Source: Oscillospiraceae bacterium (lineage in GTDB: Bacteria; Bacillota; Clostridia; Oscillospirales; Ruminococcaceae). Taken from it: 64,000 nucleotides of DNA. The translations under genes and the position numbers were made by a program. Below, piece by piece: positions 1-10,355 of this stretch. The notes beneath the pieces were generated by a model. The model did not search any database, was not told where the DNA came from, and saw nothing but the letters and a program-made list of their open reading frames with translations. The DNA is taken from the NCBI GenBank assembly GCA_017414435.1, contig JAFQMN010000001.1, positions 186,001-250,000 of the forward strand, written 5' to 3'. Within the stretch, counting starts at the first letter, position 1, and every line of letters begins with the position of its first letter.

Positions 1-243
1 ACTGCAGGGCCCAAAGAAGTGCGGGCCTGGCCTATAAAAAAAGGAACGTGTGCAAAAGAAGCTGCAGGCAAAATTCATTCTGATATTGAACGAGGCTTTA
101 TTAAAGCAGAAATTGTAAGTTATGAAGATTTAGTGAATTGCGGTGGGTTTAATTCAGCAAAAGAAGCAGGTTTAGTTAGAGCAGAAGGTAAAGAATATAT
201 TATGTGTGATGGCGATGTTGTTCTGTTCCGGTTTAATGTTTAG
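1..243 (+). CDS. ychF: YchF GTPase, C-terminal end (partial)
   Basis: The frame is open from base 1 and stops at 241-243, so only the last 80 or so residues are present; the GTPase domain lies outside the window. The visible part is the TGS-domain end of YchF/OLA1-type P-loop ATPase/GTPases: V-R-A-W-x-I-K-K-G-T, then [17 protein letters not shown], and the family's usual ending G-D-V-x-x-F-R-F-N-V. YchF proteins bind nucleotide and associate with ribosomes in the cytosol. The next gene starts 18 bases later on the same strand, so the two may be co-transcribed. The assignment is firm despite the truncation. Confidence 0.93.
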   Translation, partial: TAGPKEVRAWPIKKGTCAKEAAGKIHSDIERGFIKAEIVSYEDLVNCGGFNSAKEAGLVRAEGKEYIMCDGDVVLFRFNV

Positions 244-261
244 TTTAAAGGGCGAAGTTTA

Positions 262-1242
262 ATGGCATTTGTTTCTATTGGAAATGTTAAAATAGAAAAA
301 GCAGCAGCACTTGCTCCAATGGCAGGGGTTGCAAACTCTACGTTTAGATTAATCTGCAAAGAATTTGGAGCAGCTTTAGTTGTAAGCGAAATGATAAGTG
401 CAAAGGCAGTTTGTTTTAAGGATAAAAAAACTAAAACATTGCTTAAATTCAGCAGAGATGAACGCCCGATTACAATTCAAATTTTTGGTTATGACCCTCA
501 GGATATGAGTAAAGCGGCAAAAATAATAGAAGAATATGCACAGCCAGATATTATAGATATTAACATGGGTTGCCCTGCACCTAAGATTGCAGGTAATTTT
601 AGCGGTTGTTCTTTAATGAAGGAACCTGTTTTAGTGGGCAAGATAATAGAAGCAGTCTGCAAGGCGGTACAAGTGCCGGTTACAGTTAAAATTAGAAAAG
701 GCTGGAACAAAGATTTTGTTAACGCGGTAGAGATAGCAAAAATTGCACAGGAATCAGGAGCGGCGGCTATAACTGTTCACGGCCGCACAAAAGAAGAGCA
801 ATTTTCGGGTAAAGTTGATTTTAATATAATAAAACAGGTTAAAGATAGTGTAAAAATTCCGGTTATAGGCAATGGAGACATTACATGTGGCAAAGAGGCA
901 GAGGAGATGTACCAAAAAACAGGCTGTGATCTTGTTATGGTAGGCAGAGGCGCATTGGGAAGACCTTGGGTATTTAAAGAGATAAATAATTACCTTTTAA
1001 ACAAAGCGGGTTATATAGCTCCAACTTGGTACGAAATTACGAAAATTATGCTGAAACATGGCCAAATGTTGTGCACAGAATGTGGCGAATTGAATGGAAT
1101 GAAGCAGATGCGCAAACATGTGATGTGGTACACCAAAAAGCTTGAAGGCGGAGCAAAAATTAGAAAGAAAGCAACCGAGTTAAAGACGTTGTTGCAGTTA
1201 AAAGATTTAACAGATGAGATATTGAATATAACTGGTGTGTAA
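262..1242 (+). CDS. dusB: tRNA dihydrouridine synthase, DusB-like
   Basis: Flavoenzyme of 326 residues, the usual Dus length, that reduces specific uridines of tRNA to dihydrouridine with FMN and NADPH. The N-terminal TIM-barrel opening L-A-P-M-A-G-V-A-N-S-T-F-R is diagnostic. The catalytic Cys sits at about residue 104 in N-M-G-C-P-A-P-K. The phosphate-binding part of the FMN site is seen as G-N-G-D-I and G-R-G-A-L-G-R-P-W. The start ATG follows AAGGGCGAAG. It lies directly downstream of ychF. The split between DusB and other Dus subfamilies is by general resemblance only. Confidence 0.93.
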   Translation: MAFVSIGNVKIEKAAALAPMAGVANSTFRLICKEFGAALVVSEMISAKAVCFKDKKTKTLLKFSRDERPITIQIFGYDPQDMSKAAKIIEEYAQPDIIDINMGCPAPKIAGNFSGCSLMKEPVLVGKIIEAVCKAVQVPVTVKIRKGWNKDFVNAVEIAKIAQESGAAAITVHGRTKEEQFSGKVDFNIIKQVKDSVKIPVIGNGDITCGKEAEEMYQKTGCDLVMVGRGALGRPWVFKEINNYLLNKAGYIAPTWYEITKIMLKHGQMLCTECGELNGMKQMRKHVMWYTKKLEGGAKIRKKATELKTLLQLKDLTDEILNITGV

Positions 1243-1299
1243 CTAAAAGTGGTTTAAAAATACTATTCTTAGTAGATTTGAAAGGTAGTATTGTAAGAT

Positions 1300-3012
1300 A
1301 TGGAAAAGATTTGTGGGATCAGTTTATCGGACGATATTTTATTTGGCAAGTGTGTGTATTTTGAACAAAATACATTAAGTAGCTACTTTGCGTTAGCGAA
1401 AGATATTGAAGTAGAGAAAAATAAACTGCAAGAAGCAATAAAAGAGACCAAAAATCAATTAAGAAAAATATATGAAGATAATGTTAATACCATAGGCAAA
1501 GCAAATGCAATGATTTTCAAATCACATGAAACTATTTTAGATGATGAAGAGCTTATAAAAAAGATAGAAGATATAATTAAAGAGTTAAAATGTAATGCAG
1601 AATATGCAATTTTTAAAGCAGCGGAATATTTTTCTAACATGCTAAAAAATGTAAAGAACGAATATATTCAAGCAAGAGCAAATGATGTTAAGGAAATCGG
1701 TTTGCTTTTAGTTGAAAATATGCATCGCAAAGAAAATAGCCATAAACTTTCAACGCTTTTAGCAGAAAGTAGAAATAGTTTGTTTAAAAACCAAGGGCTA
1801 ATAGTAGCTGCTCCTGCTGTTTTTGTTTCAGATGTTCTTGCCTTCCCTAAATTAGGGGTAAAAGGATTTATTACACAAAACGGCTGCGAAACATCACATT
1901 CATCCATTTTAGCACAATCTTTAGGTTTGGTTGCACTGGTGGGAACAGGTTGTAATTTAGAATGGCTAATTAATAAAGAACTAATTATTTCGGGCCCAGA
2001 GGCTGCAGCTTTTGTTGAACCAGAAGAGCAAACCGTAAAGTTTTATTTAAAGCAACAACAGGAATATTATACTCTAAAACGGCGGCAGAAAAGTATTGCA
2101 GCAGAAGAGAAAAATTTAACAAAAGATAACGTTGAAATAAAGTTGATGGCAAATATTAATTCTGTTAGCGATATAAAAGAAGCGGAAAAGAATGGCGCTC
2201 AAGGAGTAGGGCTTTTTAGAAGTGAATACCTGTTTATAAATAGGGTTTTGCCACCGACTGAAGATGAGCAGTTTGAAGTATATAAACAATTGTTGCTCAG
2301 CAATAAAGGCAAGCCAGTGGTTATTAGAACACTGGATATTGGTTTTGATAAAATTCCAGATTATTATAAGAATATGTTTCCTGAAACACCCTCTGCTTTT
2401 GGAGTTAGAGGAATACGCTTTTGTTTGCAGCATATTGATATTTTTACCAGGCAATTGCGGGCACTTTTAAGAGCGAGTGTTTATGGCAGGTTAAGAATAA
2501 TGTTACCTATGGTTAGCTTTTTAGATGAAGTGACAGCAACTAAAGAGCTTATTGATAAAATGAAACAGGAATTTATTAAAGCAGATATTCTTTTTGGTAA
2601 AGATATAAAATTAGGAGTTATGATAGAAACTCCGGCGGCGGTTATGATTGCGCCAGAATTAGCTAACCATGTTGATTTTTTTAGCATAGGCACAAACGAT
2701 CTGCTACAGCTTGCATTCGCAATGAACAGAGACTCTGAAGATATGCGAAATGAAATAGCAAACAATAATGCAGTAATTAGAATGATAAAACTAGTAACAA
2801 GTGCTGCGAATAAAAAGAAAATTCCTGTGAGTGTGTGTGGTGCATGCGCAGGGGATATTAATTTTTTAGGCAGTTTAGTTGGTTTAGGTGTTAGCAGTTT
2901 ATCGGTAACGCCAAGGCAAATTTTGGGTATTAAAGAAAAATTAAAAGAAATTATATTCGCAGAGGAGTTAAAAAAGATTGATAATAAACTAAATGCTTTT
3001 TTGGAAGGATAA
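1300..3012 (+). CDS. ptsI: PTS enzyme I (phosphoenolpyruvate-protein phosphotransferase)
   Basis: First enzyme of the sugar phosphotransferase system: it takes phosphate from PEP onto a His and passes it to HPr in the cytosol. At 570 residues it has the standard EI length. The phospho-accepting His is residue 200 in C-E-T-S-H-S-S-I-L-A. The PEP-binding barrel shows G-L-F-R-S-E-Y-L-F, and the catalytic Cys is near residue 513 in V-C-G-A-C-A-G-D, where most EIs read C-G-E-x-A-G-D. Two bases separate its stop from the EIICB gene. No HPr gene is present in the window, so ptsH must lie elsewhere. Confidence 0.95.
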   Translation: MEKICGISLSDDILFGKCVYFEQNTLSSYFALAKDIEVEKNKLQEAIKETKNQLRKIYEDNVNTIGKANAMIFKSHETILDDEELIKKIEDIIKELKCNAEYAIFKAAEYFSNMLKNVKNEYIQARANDVKEIGLLLVENMHRKENSHKLSTLLAESRNSLFKNQGLIVAAPAVFVSDVLAFPKLGVKGFITQNGCETSHSSILAQSLGLVALVGTGCNLEWLINKELIISGPEAAAFVEPEEQTVKFYLKQQQEYYTLKRRQKSIAAEEKNLTKDNVEIKLMANINSVSDIKEAEKNGAQGVGLFRSEYLFINRVLPPTEDEQFEVYKQLLLSNKGKPVVIRTLDIGFDKIPDYYKNMFPETPSAFGVRGIRFCLQHIDIFTRQLRALLRASVYGRLRIMLPMVSFLDEVTATKELIDKMKQEFIKADILFGKDIKLGVMIETPAAVMIAPELANHVDFFSIGTNDLLQLAFAMNRDSEDMRNEIANNNAVIRMIKLVTSAANKKKIPVSVCGACAGDINFLGSLVGLGVSSLSVTPRQILGIKEKLKEIIFAEELKKIDNKLNAFLEG

Positions 3013-3013
3013 A

Positions 3014-4405
3014 ATGTTAATGAGATCGTTTATATATAAAAGATTTGAACATATATTTGTGGATTTGCAAAGGTTAGCGCAAGCTTTATTGCTGCCACTT
3101 GTGTTTGTGCAGATGATAATTATATTAGAATGGCTGGGTATGTATATTGAATCAATTAGTTTATTTGCTTGGCGGTTAGAAGAATATGTGCCTGTTATTT
3201 TTGCAGTGGGTGTTGCAATTGGAGTTTCGGAGCATAAAGATAGTTTAACTGGATTTTGCGCAGCTATTTTTTGTTTTGCTGGTATGTCGATAGCCTCAAG
3301 AAATAACTTTACAATGCAGAGTTTTTATGGTATATTTTGCGGGGTTTGTATAGCTAGGATTTATGATGGTTTAAAAGATGTGCGCATGCCGAAATGTTTT
3401 TTGTTTTTAAAACAAGAACATCTAATAGTTTTGATGACCATTGTGATGGGTTTAGTTGTTAATTTTTTAATATTGCCAGTTATACTTTATTTTGATCAGT
3501 TTGGAGCTACAGTGTGGGATTTAATAAATGGCAGGTATGAAGTTGCGGCTATGCTTAATGGTTTTTGCAATAGATTATTAATACCACTAGGGTTGCATCA
3601 TCTGTTGTATGGTTTTGTATCGTTTCAGTTAGGGAGATATAATGGAGTTCAAGGTGAAGTTTTACGGTATACAAAAGGAGATAAAACAGCAGGGTTTATT
3701 ATGTCTGGGCTTTACCCGGTTTCTATATTTGGATTGCCGGCTGCAGCTTTGGCTATTTTTTGCAGCTTACCAAAAGATGAAAGGAAGAAATATAAAGGAA
3801 CATTTTTTACAACAACTTTAGCCACGTTAGTAACTGGAGTTACAGAACCGATTGAATATTTGTTCGTTTTCACCTCACCAGTTTTATATTTAATACATGC
3901 TGGTTTAGCGGGATTAACATGCTTTATATCTGCACAGCTTAAGGTAAGGATTATTTATAGTTATTTTCCAGGGCTTTTTAGTTATTTTATAAACTATGCT
4001 TCTGGAGAAAATACTCAATATATATTTTATATTGGAGCAGGACTGTTTGTGATTTATTTTATAATTTTTTATTGTGCAATAAAGTTTTTTCATGTTCCAG
4101 TTAATAAATATCTTAGCATTAACCGTAGAGCAACTTCTAAAAGAAATGAACAAGCTCGGATTAATTATATTGCCAGACGTTATATAGATGCTTTAGGAGG
4201 AAAAGAAAACATTTTAGAACTGTTTGCATGCACAACACGGCTAAGAATAGTTGTAAATAATACTAAACTAGTTAACCAGGAGCAAATAAAAGAGACAGGT
4301 GCGTTGGGAGTTAGTAAAATAGGAGATAGTTATGTTCAAATTGTTGTAGGTATGGGAGTAGATGATATATATAGAGAAATAGCATCAATATGCAATAAGG
4401 CATAA
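3014..4405 (+). CDS. PTS EIICB permease, glucose/N-acetylglucosamine type
   Basis: Membrane permease of 463 residues with a fused cytosolic EIIB domain. About ten hydrophobic segments fill residues 15-350. The EIIC signatures are L-G-L-H-H-L-L and G-V-T-E-P-I-E-Y-L-F, the latter characteristic of the glucose/GlcNAc superfamily. The EIIB domain at the C terminus carries the phospho-Cys at about residue 406 in A-C-T-T-R-L-R. A longer start in the same frame would overlap ptsI; the ATG at 3014 is preferred because GGAAGGAT lies just upstream. With the neighbouring EI and EIIA genes it makes a nearly complete uptake system. Substrate (glucose, GlcNAc or another hexose) cannot be told from sequence alone. 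Confidence 0.9.
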   Translation: MLMRSFIYKRFEHIFVDLQRLAQALLLPLVFVQMIIILEWLGMYIESISLFAWRLEEYVPVIFAVGVAIGVSEHKDSLTGFCAAIFCFAGMSIASRNNFTMQSFYGIFCGVCIARIYDGLKDVRMPKCFLFLKQEHLIVLMTIVMGLVVNFLILPVILYFDQFGATVWDLINGRYEVAAMLNGFCNRLLIPLGLHHLLYGFVSFQLGRYNGVQGEVLRYTKGDKTAGFIMSGLYPVSIFGLPAAALAIFCSLPKDERKKYKGTFFTTTLATLVTGVTEPIEYLFVFTSPVLYLIHAGLAGLTCFISAQLKVRIIYSYFPGLFSYFINYASGENTQYIFYIGAGLFVIYFIIFYCAIKFFHVPVNKYLSINRRATSKRNEQARINYIARRYIDALGGKENILELFACTTRLRIVVNNTKLVNQEQIKETGALGVSKIGDSYVQIVVGMGVDDIYREIASICNKA

Positions 4406-4422
4406 GAAAGAAGTGAAACTTA

Positions 4423-4893
4423 GTGCATTTGTTTTTTTCAAATAATTTTACAGTTTATTCTCCAATCTGCGGTGAAGTAATTTCGTTAGATGACGTTAAT
4501 GATAGTGTTTTTAAAAACCGAATGCTTGGCAACGGTGTGGCGATTAAACCAACAAGTGGCAAGGTTTATGCTCCTTTTGACGGTAAAATTGTGCACATAG
4601 CAGATACCTTGCATTCGGTAATAATAAGGTCAAAACGTAAGCTAACGTTTATGATACATATGGGAATAGATACAGTCTATTTGAAAGGAGAGGGTTTTAA
4701 ATGCTTTGTAACGGAGAATCAGCAGGTAAAACGCGGCGATTTAATCTTTGAGATGGATCTACAAAAGATTATTGAATGCGGCAAACAAACAGTAACTCCG
4801 GTTATTATTATGGATAAAAAAATAAACAAACTATTTATAACAGATAAAAAAGTTGTTACACAAGACGATAAACTATTTGAGATAAAATTGTAA
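4423..4893 (+). CDS. PTS EIIA component, glucose family
   Basis: Cytosolic EIIA protein of 156 residues that relays phosphate from HPr to the EIIB domain. It shows the all-beta EIIA-Glc pattern: Y-S-P-I-C-G-E-V-I near the N terminus, A-P-F-D-G-K-I, the supporting His at about residue 64, and the phosphorylated His at about residue 79 in I-H-M-G-I-D-T-V. Start is GTG with GAAAGAAG upstream. It is a free-standing EIIA rather than a domain fused to the permease. It sits 17 bases after EIICB and 17 bases before metK, suggesting one transcript. Confidence 0.92.
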   Translation: MHLFFSNNFTVYSPICGEVISLDDVNDSVFKNRMLGNGVAIKPTSGKVYAPFDGKIVHIADTLHSVIIRSKRKLTFMIHMGIDTVYLKGEGFKCFVTENQQVKRGDLIFEMDLQKIIECGKQTVTPVIIMDKKINKLFITDKKVVTQDDKLFEIKL

Positions 4894-4910
4894 AATAAGG
4901 AGGAGCAAAA

Positions 4911-6113
4911 ATGAAAAAATTTTTATTCACATCAGAATCTGTTACAGAAGGGCATCCAGACAAAATATGTGATCAAATTTCCGATGCAGTGCTAGATGGG
5001 ATATTAAAGAACGATCCAGAGGGCAGAGTGGCATGCGAAACTATTGCCACAACGGGTTTAATTTTAGTAATGGGAGAAATTAGCACAACAAGTTATGTTG
5101 ACGTCCCAAAGATTGTTAGAAGAACGTTGAAAGAGATTGGTTATACAAATAAATTAGGCGGCTTCGATTGTGATAGTTGCGCTGTTATTACAACAATAGA
5201 TGAGCAGTCTAACGATATTGCAATGGGAGTGGATAGTTCAGCTGAATCTAAAATAGATAGCGAACTAACGGAAGGAATTACAGGAGCAGGGGACCAAGGT
5301 ATGATGTTTGGTTTTGCCTGCAATGAAACAAAAGAGTTTATGCCAATGCCAATTTCACTAGCACATGCTATAACCAAACGGCTGGCTAAGGTGCGCAAAG
5401 AAGGCATTTTGCCATATTTAGGGCCAGATGGCAAGGCACAGGTTACAGTAGCATACGAAGATGGCGCTCCGGCATATATAGATACAATAGTGGTTTCGGC
5501 ACAGCATGCACCAGAAGTTTTGCAGGCACAGATAAAGCAAGATATTATAGAAAATGTGATAAATGTAGCGGTGCCTAATAAATTACTTACAAGTAAAACT
5601 AAATATCATATAAACCCAACTGGCCGATTTGTAATAGGCGGTCCACAGGGAGATAGCGGTTTAACAGGTAGAAAGATAATTGTGGATACTTATGGCGGTT
5701 ATTCCAGGCATGGCGGAGGCGCATTTTCTGGTAAAGACCCGACAAAGGTAGATAGATCTGCAGCATATATGGCGCGCTATGCAGCAAAGAATATTGTGGC
5801 AAGCGGATTGGCTCAAAAATGTGAGATTCAAGTCTCTTATGCTATTGGAGTTGCAAAACCGGTTTCTATTATGGTAGATACATTTGGCACAGGCAAGCTG
5901 GCGGATGAGCAGATCAGTGAATTAGCAGCAAATGTTTTTGACTTTAGACCGGATATGATTATAAAAGAGCTAGATCTTAGAAAGCCTATTTATCGCCGTT
6001 TAGCTGCATATGGTCACATGGGCAGAGAAGATTTAAATGTAAGCTGGGAAAGACTCGATAAAGTAGAAAAAATTAAAGAGGCTGCGGCTAAATTGGGGTG
6101 TATTTTAAAATAG
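4911..6113 (+). CDS. metK: S-adenosylmethionine synthetase
   Basis: Makes SAM from methionine and ATP in the cytosol. At 400 residues it matches the family. Signatures include G-H-P-D-K-I-C-D-Q near the N terminus, the hexapeptide region [10 protein letters not shown], and the glycine-rich P-loop-like [10 protein letters not shown] strong AAGGAGG precedes the ATG. The gap from the EIIA stop is only 17 bases, so there is no room for a SAM riboswitch directly in front of the gene; any such control would have to act at a distant operon promoter. SAM is also the cofactor of the radical SAM and methyltransferase enzymes at 21495-23653. Confidence 0.97.
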   Translation: MKKFLFTSESVTEGHPDKICDQISDAVLDGILKNDPEGRVACETIATTGLILVMGEISTTSYVDVPKIVRRTLKEIGYTNKLGGFDCDSCAVITTIDEQSNDIAMGVDSSAESKIDSELTEGITGAGDQGMMFGFACNETKEFMPMPISLAHAITKRLAKVRKEGILPYLGPDGKAQVTVAYEDGAPAYIDTIVVSAQHAPEVLQAQIKQDIIENVINVAVPNKLLTSKTKYHINPTGRFVIGGPQGDSGLTGRKIIVDTYGGYSRHGGGAFSGKDPTKVDRSAAYMARYAAKNIVASGLAQKCEIQVSYAIGVAKPVSIMVDTFGTGKLADEQISELAANVFDFRPDMIIKELDLRKPIYRRLAAYGHMGREDLNVSWERLDKVEKIKEAAAKLGCILK

Positions 6114-6655
6114 AAACAAACAACTTTGAAAAACTAAAAACAATTATTTTAACTACATTTTTAGCAGTGGTGGCGTGGCTACTTTTGTGGTTTAAGATTA
6201 TCGTACCCGGCCCGTTGCATCTGCGGTTCGATTTCTCACTGGCAGTGGTATTATATACTACAATGCTAGAAGGGGTATGTTACGGTATTTATATTGAATT
6301 TATCTTGTGGCTTTTTAGCCTTTTAATGGGTGGCAGCACAATGGGCATTGGCCCAACCATAGATTTTGCAGTTGGGCTGTTTGCTGTTGTAACTTTTGCA
6401 GCTTTGCAGAGGGCTTTTAAAGGCAAAAGTATATATGCGTTACTTTTATGTTGCGCTTTTTTCTGTATGTTGTGGAGTGTTGGCATAAATTTTTTAATAC
6501 GGCCTTTATATAACATTTTATTTGGCGAAGAGCTAGTAAAGAAAATATTTAAAGCGGCGGTTTTAGCAAGCGGAGCTTTTAGTTTTTTTAAAGTATTTAT
6601 ATGTGGGAGCATTGCTAATTTTATAAAGGATAGGTTACAAATCAATAAAGAGTAA
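6098..6655 (+). CDS. Integral membrane protein, ECF transporter S-component-like
   Basis: Protein of about 185 residues with five or six hydrophobic helices and a basic C terminus. Size, topology and the pattern of a hydrophobic helix, a P-G-P-L-x-L-R-F-D-F-S-L-A segment, then G-x-x-Y-G-I-Y-I-E-F resemble the substrate-binding S-components of energy-coupling factor vitamin transporters, RibU most of all. The GTG at 6098 overlaps the end of metK by 16 bases and has no clear Shine-Dalgarno at normal spacing; no better start lies nearby, so the N terminus is uncertain. No ECF ATPase or T-component is in the window. Vitamin specificity is unknown. Confidence 0.6.
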   Translation: MYFKIETNNFEKLKTIILTTFLAVVAWLLLWFKIIVPGPLHLRFDFSLAVVLYTTMLEGVCYGIYIEFILWLFSLLMGGSTMGIGPTIDFAVGLFAVVTFAALQRAFKGKSIYALLLCCAFFCMLWSVGINFLIRPLYNILFGEELVKKIFKAAVLASGAFSFFKVFICGSIANFIKDRLQINKE

Positions 6656-6683
6656 GAAAATAGTTAGAAAAGAGGCAGGAAAG

Positions 6684-9600
6684 TTGAATAGAAAGAACAT
6701 AACAGTAGATGGTAATACAGCAGCGGCACATGTGGCATATGCATTTTCGGAAGTTGCACCAATTTACCCAATCACACCGTCAACAACAATGGCGGAGTTA
6801 ATGGATAAGTGGTCGGCAGAGGGTAAACTTAATTTGTTTGGCCACAGAGTAAAATTAGTGCAGATGCAATCGGAAGCTGGTGTTGCGGGAACTCTGCATG
6901 GCAACCTTGCAGCTGGTTTGCTTGCCTCTACATTCACAGCTTCGCAAGGGCTTTTGCTTATGATACCTAACATGTTTAAAATTGCAGGCGAACTCTTGCC
7001 AGCAGTGTTTTATGTTTCTGCAAGAACAGTTGCAACACACGCTCTTTCAATTTTCGGCGACCATTCAGATATATATAGCTGCCGTCAAACGGGCTGTGCA
7101 ATCTTAGCAGAGGGCAATGTTCAAGAGGTAGCAGATCTCAGTGTGATTGCACATCTTGCAGCGGTTAAAGGTTCGCTGCCGTTTGTAAATTTCTTTGATG
7201 GTTTTAACACATCGCACGAACTGCAAAAGATTAAAATGTGGCAGGAATCCGATATTAAAGAGATGTTGGATTTAGAAGCCATAGAAAAATTTAGAGCTAG
7301 AGCATTAAATCCGCAAAAACCCACAGTGCGAGGAACAGCGCAAAACCCAGATACGTTTTTTCAGAATAGAGAAGCTGCAAACGGGTATTATAACGAACTG
7401 CCTAAAATTGTGCAGAATTATATGACAGAGTTTAATAACCGTTTTGGCACAAACTATTCGCTGTTTAATTACTATGGAGTACCAGATGCAACCAACGTGA
7501 TAGTTGCTATGGGTTCGGTTTGCGATACCGTAGAAGAGGTTGTGGATTATTTAAATAAGCAAGGAAGAAAATGCGGGCTTATAAAGGTACGGCTCTTCAG
7601 ACCTTTTTCTGTGCCTAATTTTATGGCAGCGTTGCCAAAAACCACAAAAACTCTCACGGTTTTAGATAGAACAAAAGAGCCAGGCGCTGTTGCAGACCCT
7701 CTGTTTTTGGATGTGGCAGCAGCTCTGCAGACAGCTGAACAGTTTAATATTAAAATGTATGGCGGCCGTTATGGCTTAAGCTCTAAAGATACCGGACCGG
7801 AACAGATAATTTCGGTTTTTGAAAATGCAGAGAAAAACAATAAAAAATTTTTTACAATTGGAATTTTAGATGACGTTACTAATCTATCTTTGCCGGAGCC
7901 GGAGATTAAATTTGAGCAACCAAACGAAGTTACTTGCTGCAAATTTTGGGGCTTTGGGTCAGATGGAACAGTGAGTGCATGCAAAAATATAATAAAGATT
8001 ATTGGCGGGAGCACAAATAATTTTGTTAGAGGGTTTTTCTCTTACGATTCCAAAAAATCCGGTGGAGTTACAGTTTCTCACATAAGATTTAGTATACGGC
8101 CAATTAGATCTGCATATGCAATAAAAAGGGCGGATTTTATAGCTTGCCATCAAATAAAATACCTGCAAAAATATAAAATTGTAGAAGAATTAAAACCAAA
8201 TGGCATACTGCTACTCAGCTGCAATTGGCCGGAATGGCAAGAAAAAATACCGAACCACGTTAAAAAATATATTGCGCAAAACAATATAAAACTGTTTGTA
8301 ATCAATGCAGATCAACTTGCAAACAATTTAGGGCTTGCTAACAAACCCAGTGTAATACTGCAGGCAGCGTTTTTTAAATTAATAAATATTTTACCGGAAG
8401 CAGAAGCTAAAGACATGATGAAGAAAACAGTCAAACATTCATTTTCTGGCAAAGGAGAAGGTGTAGTTGAAAAAAACTATGCTGCAATAGATGCCGGGCT
8501 AACCGAAGTTGAAGAGATTGCTGTGCCACAAGAATGGTGTAATTTAACGGTAGAAGAGGCACAAAAGCAAAATAAAGATGATAATAGCTATTTTGAAACA
8601 ATTGCAAAACCCGTTGGCCAATTTGAGGGCGGGAACATACCGGTTTCTGCATTTTTACCTTTTGCAGATGGAGCTATACCAACTGGTACATCAAAATACG
8701 AAAAGCGTGGAGTAGCGCAAACAGTACCACATTGGAAGAGTGAAAATTGTATCTCTTGCAACCTGTGTAGTCTGGTTTGCCCGCACGCTGCAATAAGGCC
8801 GGTGGTGTTAAACGCAGAGGAAGAGAAAGCCGCTCCACAGAATATGCAGCTAATTCCACTTGCAGGCTTTTCATATAAGTTTGGTATCACAGTTTCGGCT
8901 TTAGATTGTATGGGCTGTGGCTCTTGCATAAATGTTTGCCCTGGCAAGCAAGGAGCCAAAGCGCTGGAATTTAGACCAGCTTTAGAGGAATTAGATAAAC
9001 AGCAATACTTTGACTATGGCACGCAAATTGCACCCAAAGCGGATGTACTAGAAAAATTACCAGCTACAAATGCAAGAAATAGTCAGTTTAGAACACCATT
9101 GCTTGAATTTTCTGGTGCATGCGCCGGCTGCGGCGAAACACCTTATGCCAAGTTAGTTACACAACTATTTGGCAGTAGATTGATAATTGCCAACGCAACG
9201 GGCTGCTCTTCAATTTGGGGCGCATCGTCACCAACAACACCATACACGCAAAACCACCAGGGTAAAGGGCCAGCTTGGGCGAACTCACTGTTTGAAGATA
9301 ACGCCGAATTTGGTTATGGAATCTGGCTGGCGCAAAACGAAATGCGGCAGAATTTAATCTTTAAGTGCCAAACAATGGTTAATTCTCACGCGGCAGAAAA
9401 AGAGGCAATTTTAGAGTTTATAGATACAAAAAATAACGCAGAAGCCAATGAAATTGCAGCAAACAAACTAATTAACACACTAAAACAAGGTCATTGTAAC
9501 GAATGCGACTATATCTTAAAGAACCAGCAGTATTTATCACCGAAATCAGTCTGGTTGTTTGGCGGAGACGGTTGGGCTTACGATATTGGTTTTAGCGGTT

Positions 9601-10184
9601 TAGATCATGTTATGTCTACCAATGCTAATATTAACGCACTGGTTTTCGATACCGAGGTTTATTCTAATACAGGTGGGCAGTCGTCAAAAGCAACGCCGCT
9701 AGGTGCATTTGTAAAATTTGCAGCAGGTGGTAAAAAGAGTTACAAAAAGAATCTGGCAGAGATGATAATTAACTATGGTCATGTTTATGTAGCTCAAATT
9801 GCACTGGGGGCAGATTATAATCAAGCGGTTAGGGCGCTGTGCGAGGCAGAAAGTTATAACGGTCCGTCACTTGTAATAGCTTATGCGCCGTGTATTAGCC
9901 ATGGTATAAAAACTAGCATGGGTTCAGCACAAACAGAAACAAAATTAGCAGTAGAAGCTGGTTATTGGAACTTATTTAGATACGACCCAAGAAGAAAATC
10001 AAGCGGGCAAAATCCGTTCATGTTAGATAGCCGCGAACCAAAAATACCGCTAGAACAGTTTTTATCTAATGAACTGCGTTATTCTTTAATAAATAAAGAA
10101 GGCCCAGAACTGATGCAGAAGCTGCAGAATAATGTTTATGAACAATACAAAAAATTAAAACAACTAGCAGATGCAAACAGTTAG
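6684..10184 (+). CDS. nifJ: Pyruvate:ferredoxin (flavodoxin) oxidoreductase
   Basis: Single-chain homodimeric PFOR of 1166 residues that converts pyruvate and CoA to acetyl-CoA, CO2 and reduced ferredoxin, the central step of anaerobic energy metabolism. The order is standard: a pyruvate-binding N-terminal domain (Y-P-I-T-P-S-T-T-M-A-E), a 2-oxoacid domain, two [4Fe-4S] motifs around residues 688 and 741 (C-I-S-C-N-L-C and C-M-G-C-G-S-C), and a TPP domain with N-A-T-G-C-S-S-I-W-G and G-G-D-G-W-A-Y-D-I-G. Start is TTG with AGAGGCAGGAAAG upstream. The ferredoxin gene 170 bases downstream is a plausible electron acceptor but has its own promoter. Confidence 0.97.
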   Translation: MNRKNITVDGNTAAAHVAYAFSEVAPIYPITPSTTMAELMDKWSAEGKLNLFGHRVKLVQMQSEAGVAGTLHGNLAAGLLASTFTASQGLLLMIPNMFKIAGELLPAVFYVSARTVATHALSIFGDHSDIYSCRQTGCAILAEGNVQEVADLSVIAHLAAVKGSLPFVNFFDGFNTSHELQKIKMWQESDIKEMLDLEAIEKFRARALNPQKPTVRGTAQNPDTFFQNREAANGYYNELPKIVQNYMTEFNNRFGTNYSLFNYYGVPDATNVIVAMGSVCDTVEEVVDYLNKQGRKCGLIKVRLFRPFSVPNFMAALPKTTKTLTVLDRTKEPGAVADPLFLDVAAALQTAEQFNIKMYGGRYGLSSKDTGPEQIISVFENAEKNNKKFFTIGILDDVTNLSLPEPEIKFEQPNEVTCCKFWGFGSDGTVSACKNIIKIIGGSTNNFVRGFFSYDSKKSGGVTVSHIRFSIRPIRSAYAIKRADFIACHQIKYLQKYKIVEELKPNGILLLSCNWPEWQEKIPNHVKKYIAQNNIKLFVINADQLANNLGLANKPSVILQAAFFKLINILPEAEAKDMMKKTVKHSFSGKGEGVVEKNYAAIDAGLTEVEEIAVPQEWCNLTVEEAQKQNKDDNSYFETIAKPVGQFEGGNIPVSAFLPFADGAIPTGTSKYEKRGVAQTVPHWKSENCISCNLCSLVCPHAAIRPVVLNAEEEKAAPQNMQLIPLAGFSYKFGITVSALDCMGCGSCINVCPGKQGAKALEFRPALEELDKQQYFDYGTQIAPKADVLEKLPATNARNSQFRTPLLEFSGACAGCGETPYAKLVTQLFGSRLIIANATGCSSIWGASSPTTPYTQNHQGKGPAWANSLFEDNAEFGYGIWLAQNEMRQNLIFKCQTMVNSHAAEKEAILEFIDTKNNAEANEIAANKLINTLKQGHCNECDYILKNQQYLSPKSVWLFGGDGWAYDIGFSGLDHVMSTNANINALVFDTEVYSNTGGQSSKATPLGAFVKFAAGGKKSYKKNLAEMIINYGHVYVAQIALGADYNQAVRALCEAESYNGPSLVIAYAPCISHGIKTSMGSAQTETKLAVEAGYWNLFRYDPRRKSSGQNPFMLDSREPKIPLEQFLSNELRYSLINKEGPELMQKLQNNVYEQYKKLKQLADANS

Positions 10185-10285
10185 AATTTTAGCTATAATT
10201 AAATGCCGTAAAATAGCTTTTTAAAAAGACATTTTCAACATTTTAAATTTTTTGATATTTATAAAAAAATTCACTTTGAGTTATC

Positions 10286-10314
10286 TTGAACATATCTTTT
10301 TGTTGTGCTATAAT
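10286..10314 (+). promoter_or_regulatory. Sigma-A-type promoter for ferredoxin gene
   Basis: TTGAAC, a 17-base spacer and a perfect TATAAT lie about 40 bases upstream of the ferredoxin ATG. It suggests independent transcription of ferredoxin rather than read-through from nifJ. Confidence 0.75.
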
Positions 10315-10355
10315 TGTAATCGAAACTATATTTTATTTTAATGGAGGTATTATTT

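Noticed and set aside
4894-4910. SAM riboswitch before metK
   Set aside because: Only 17 bases separate the EIIA stop from metK, which is too short for any known SAM riboswitch.
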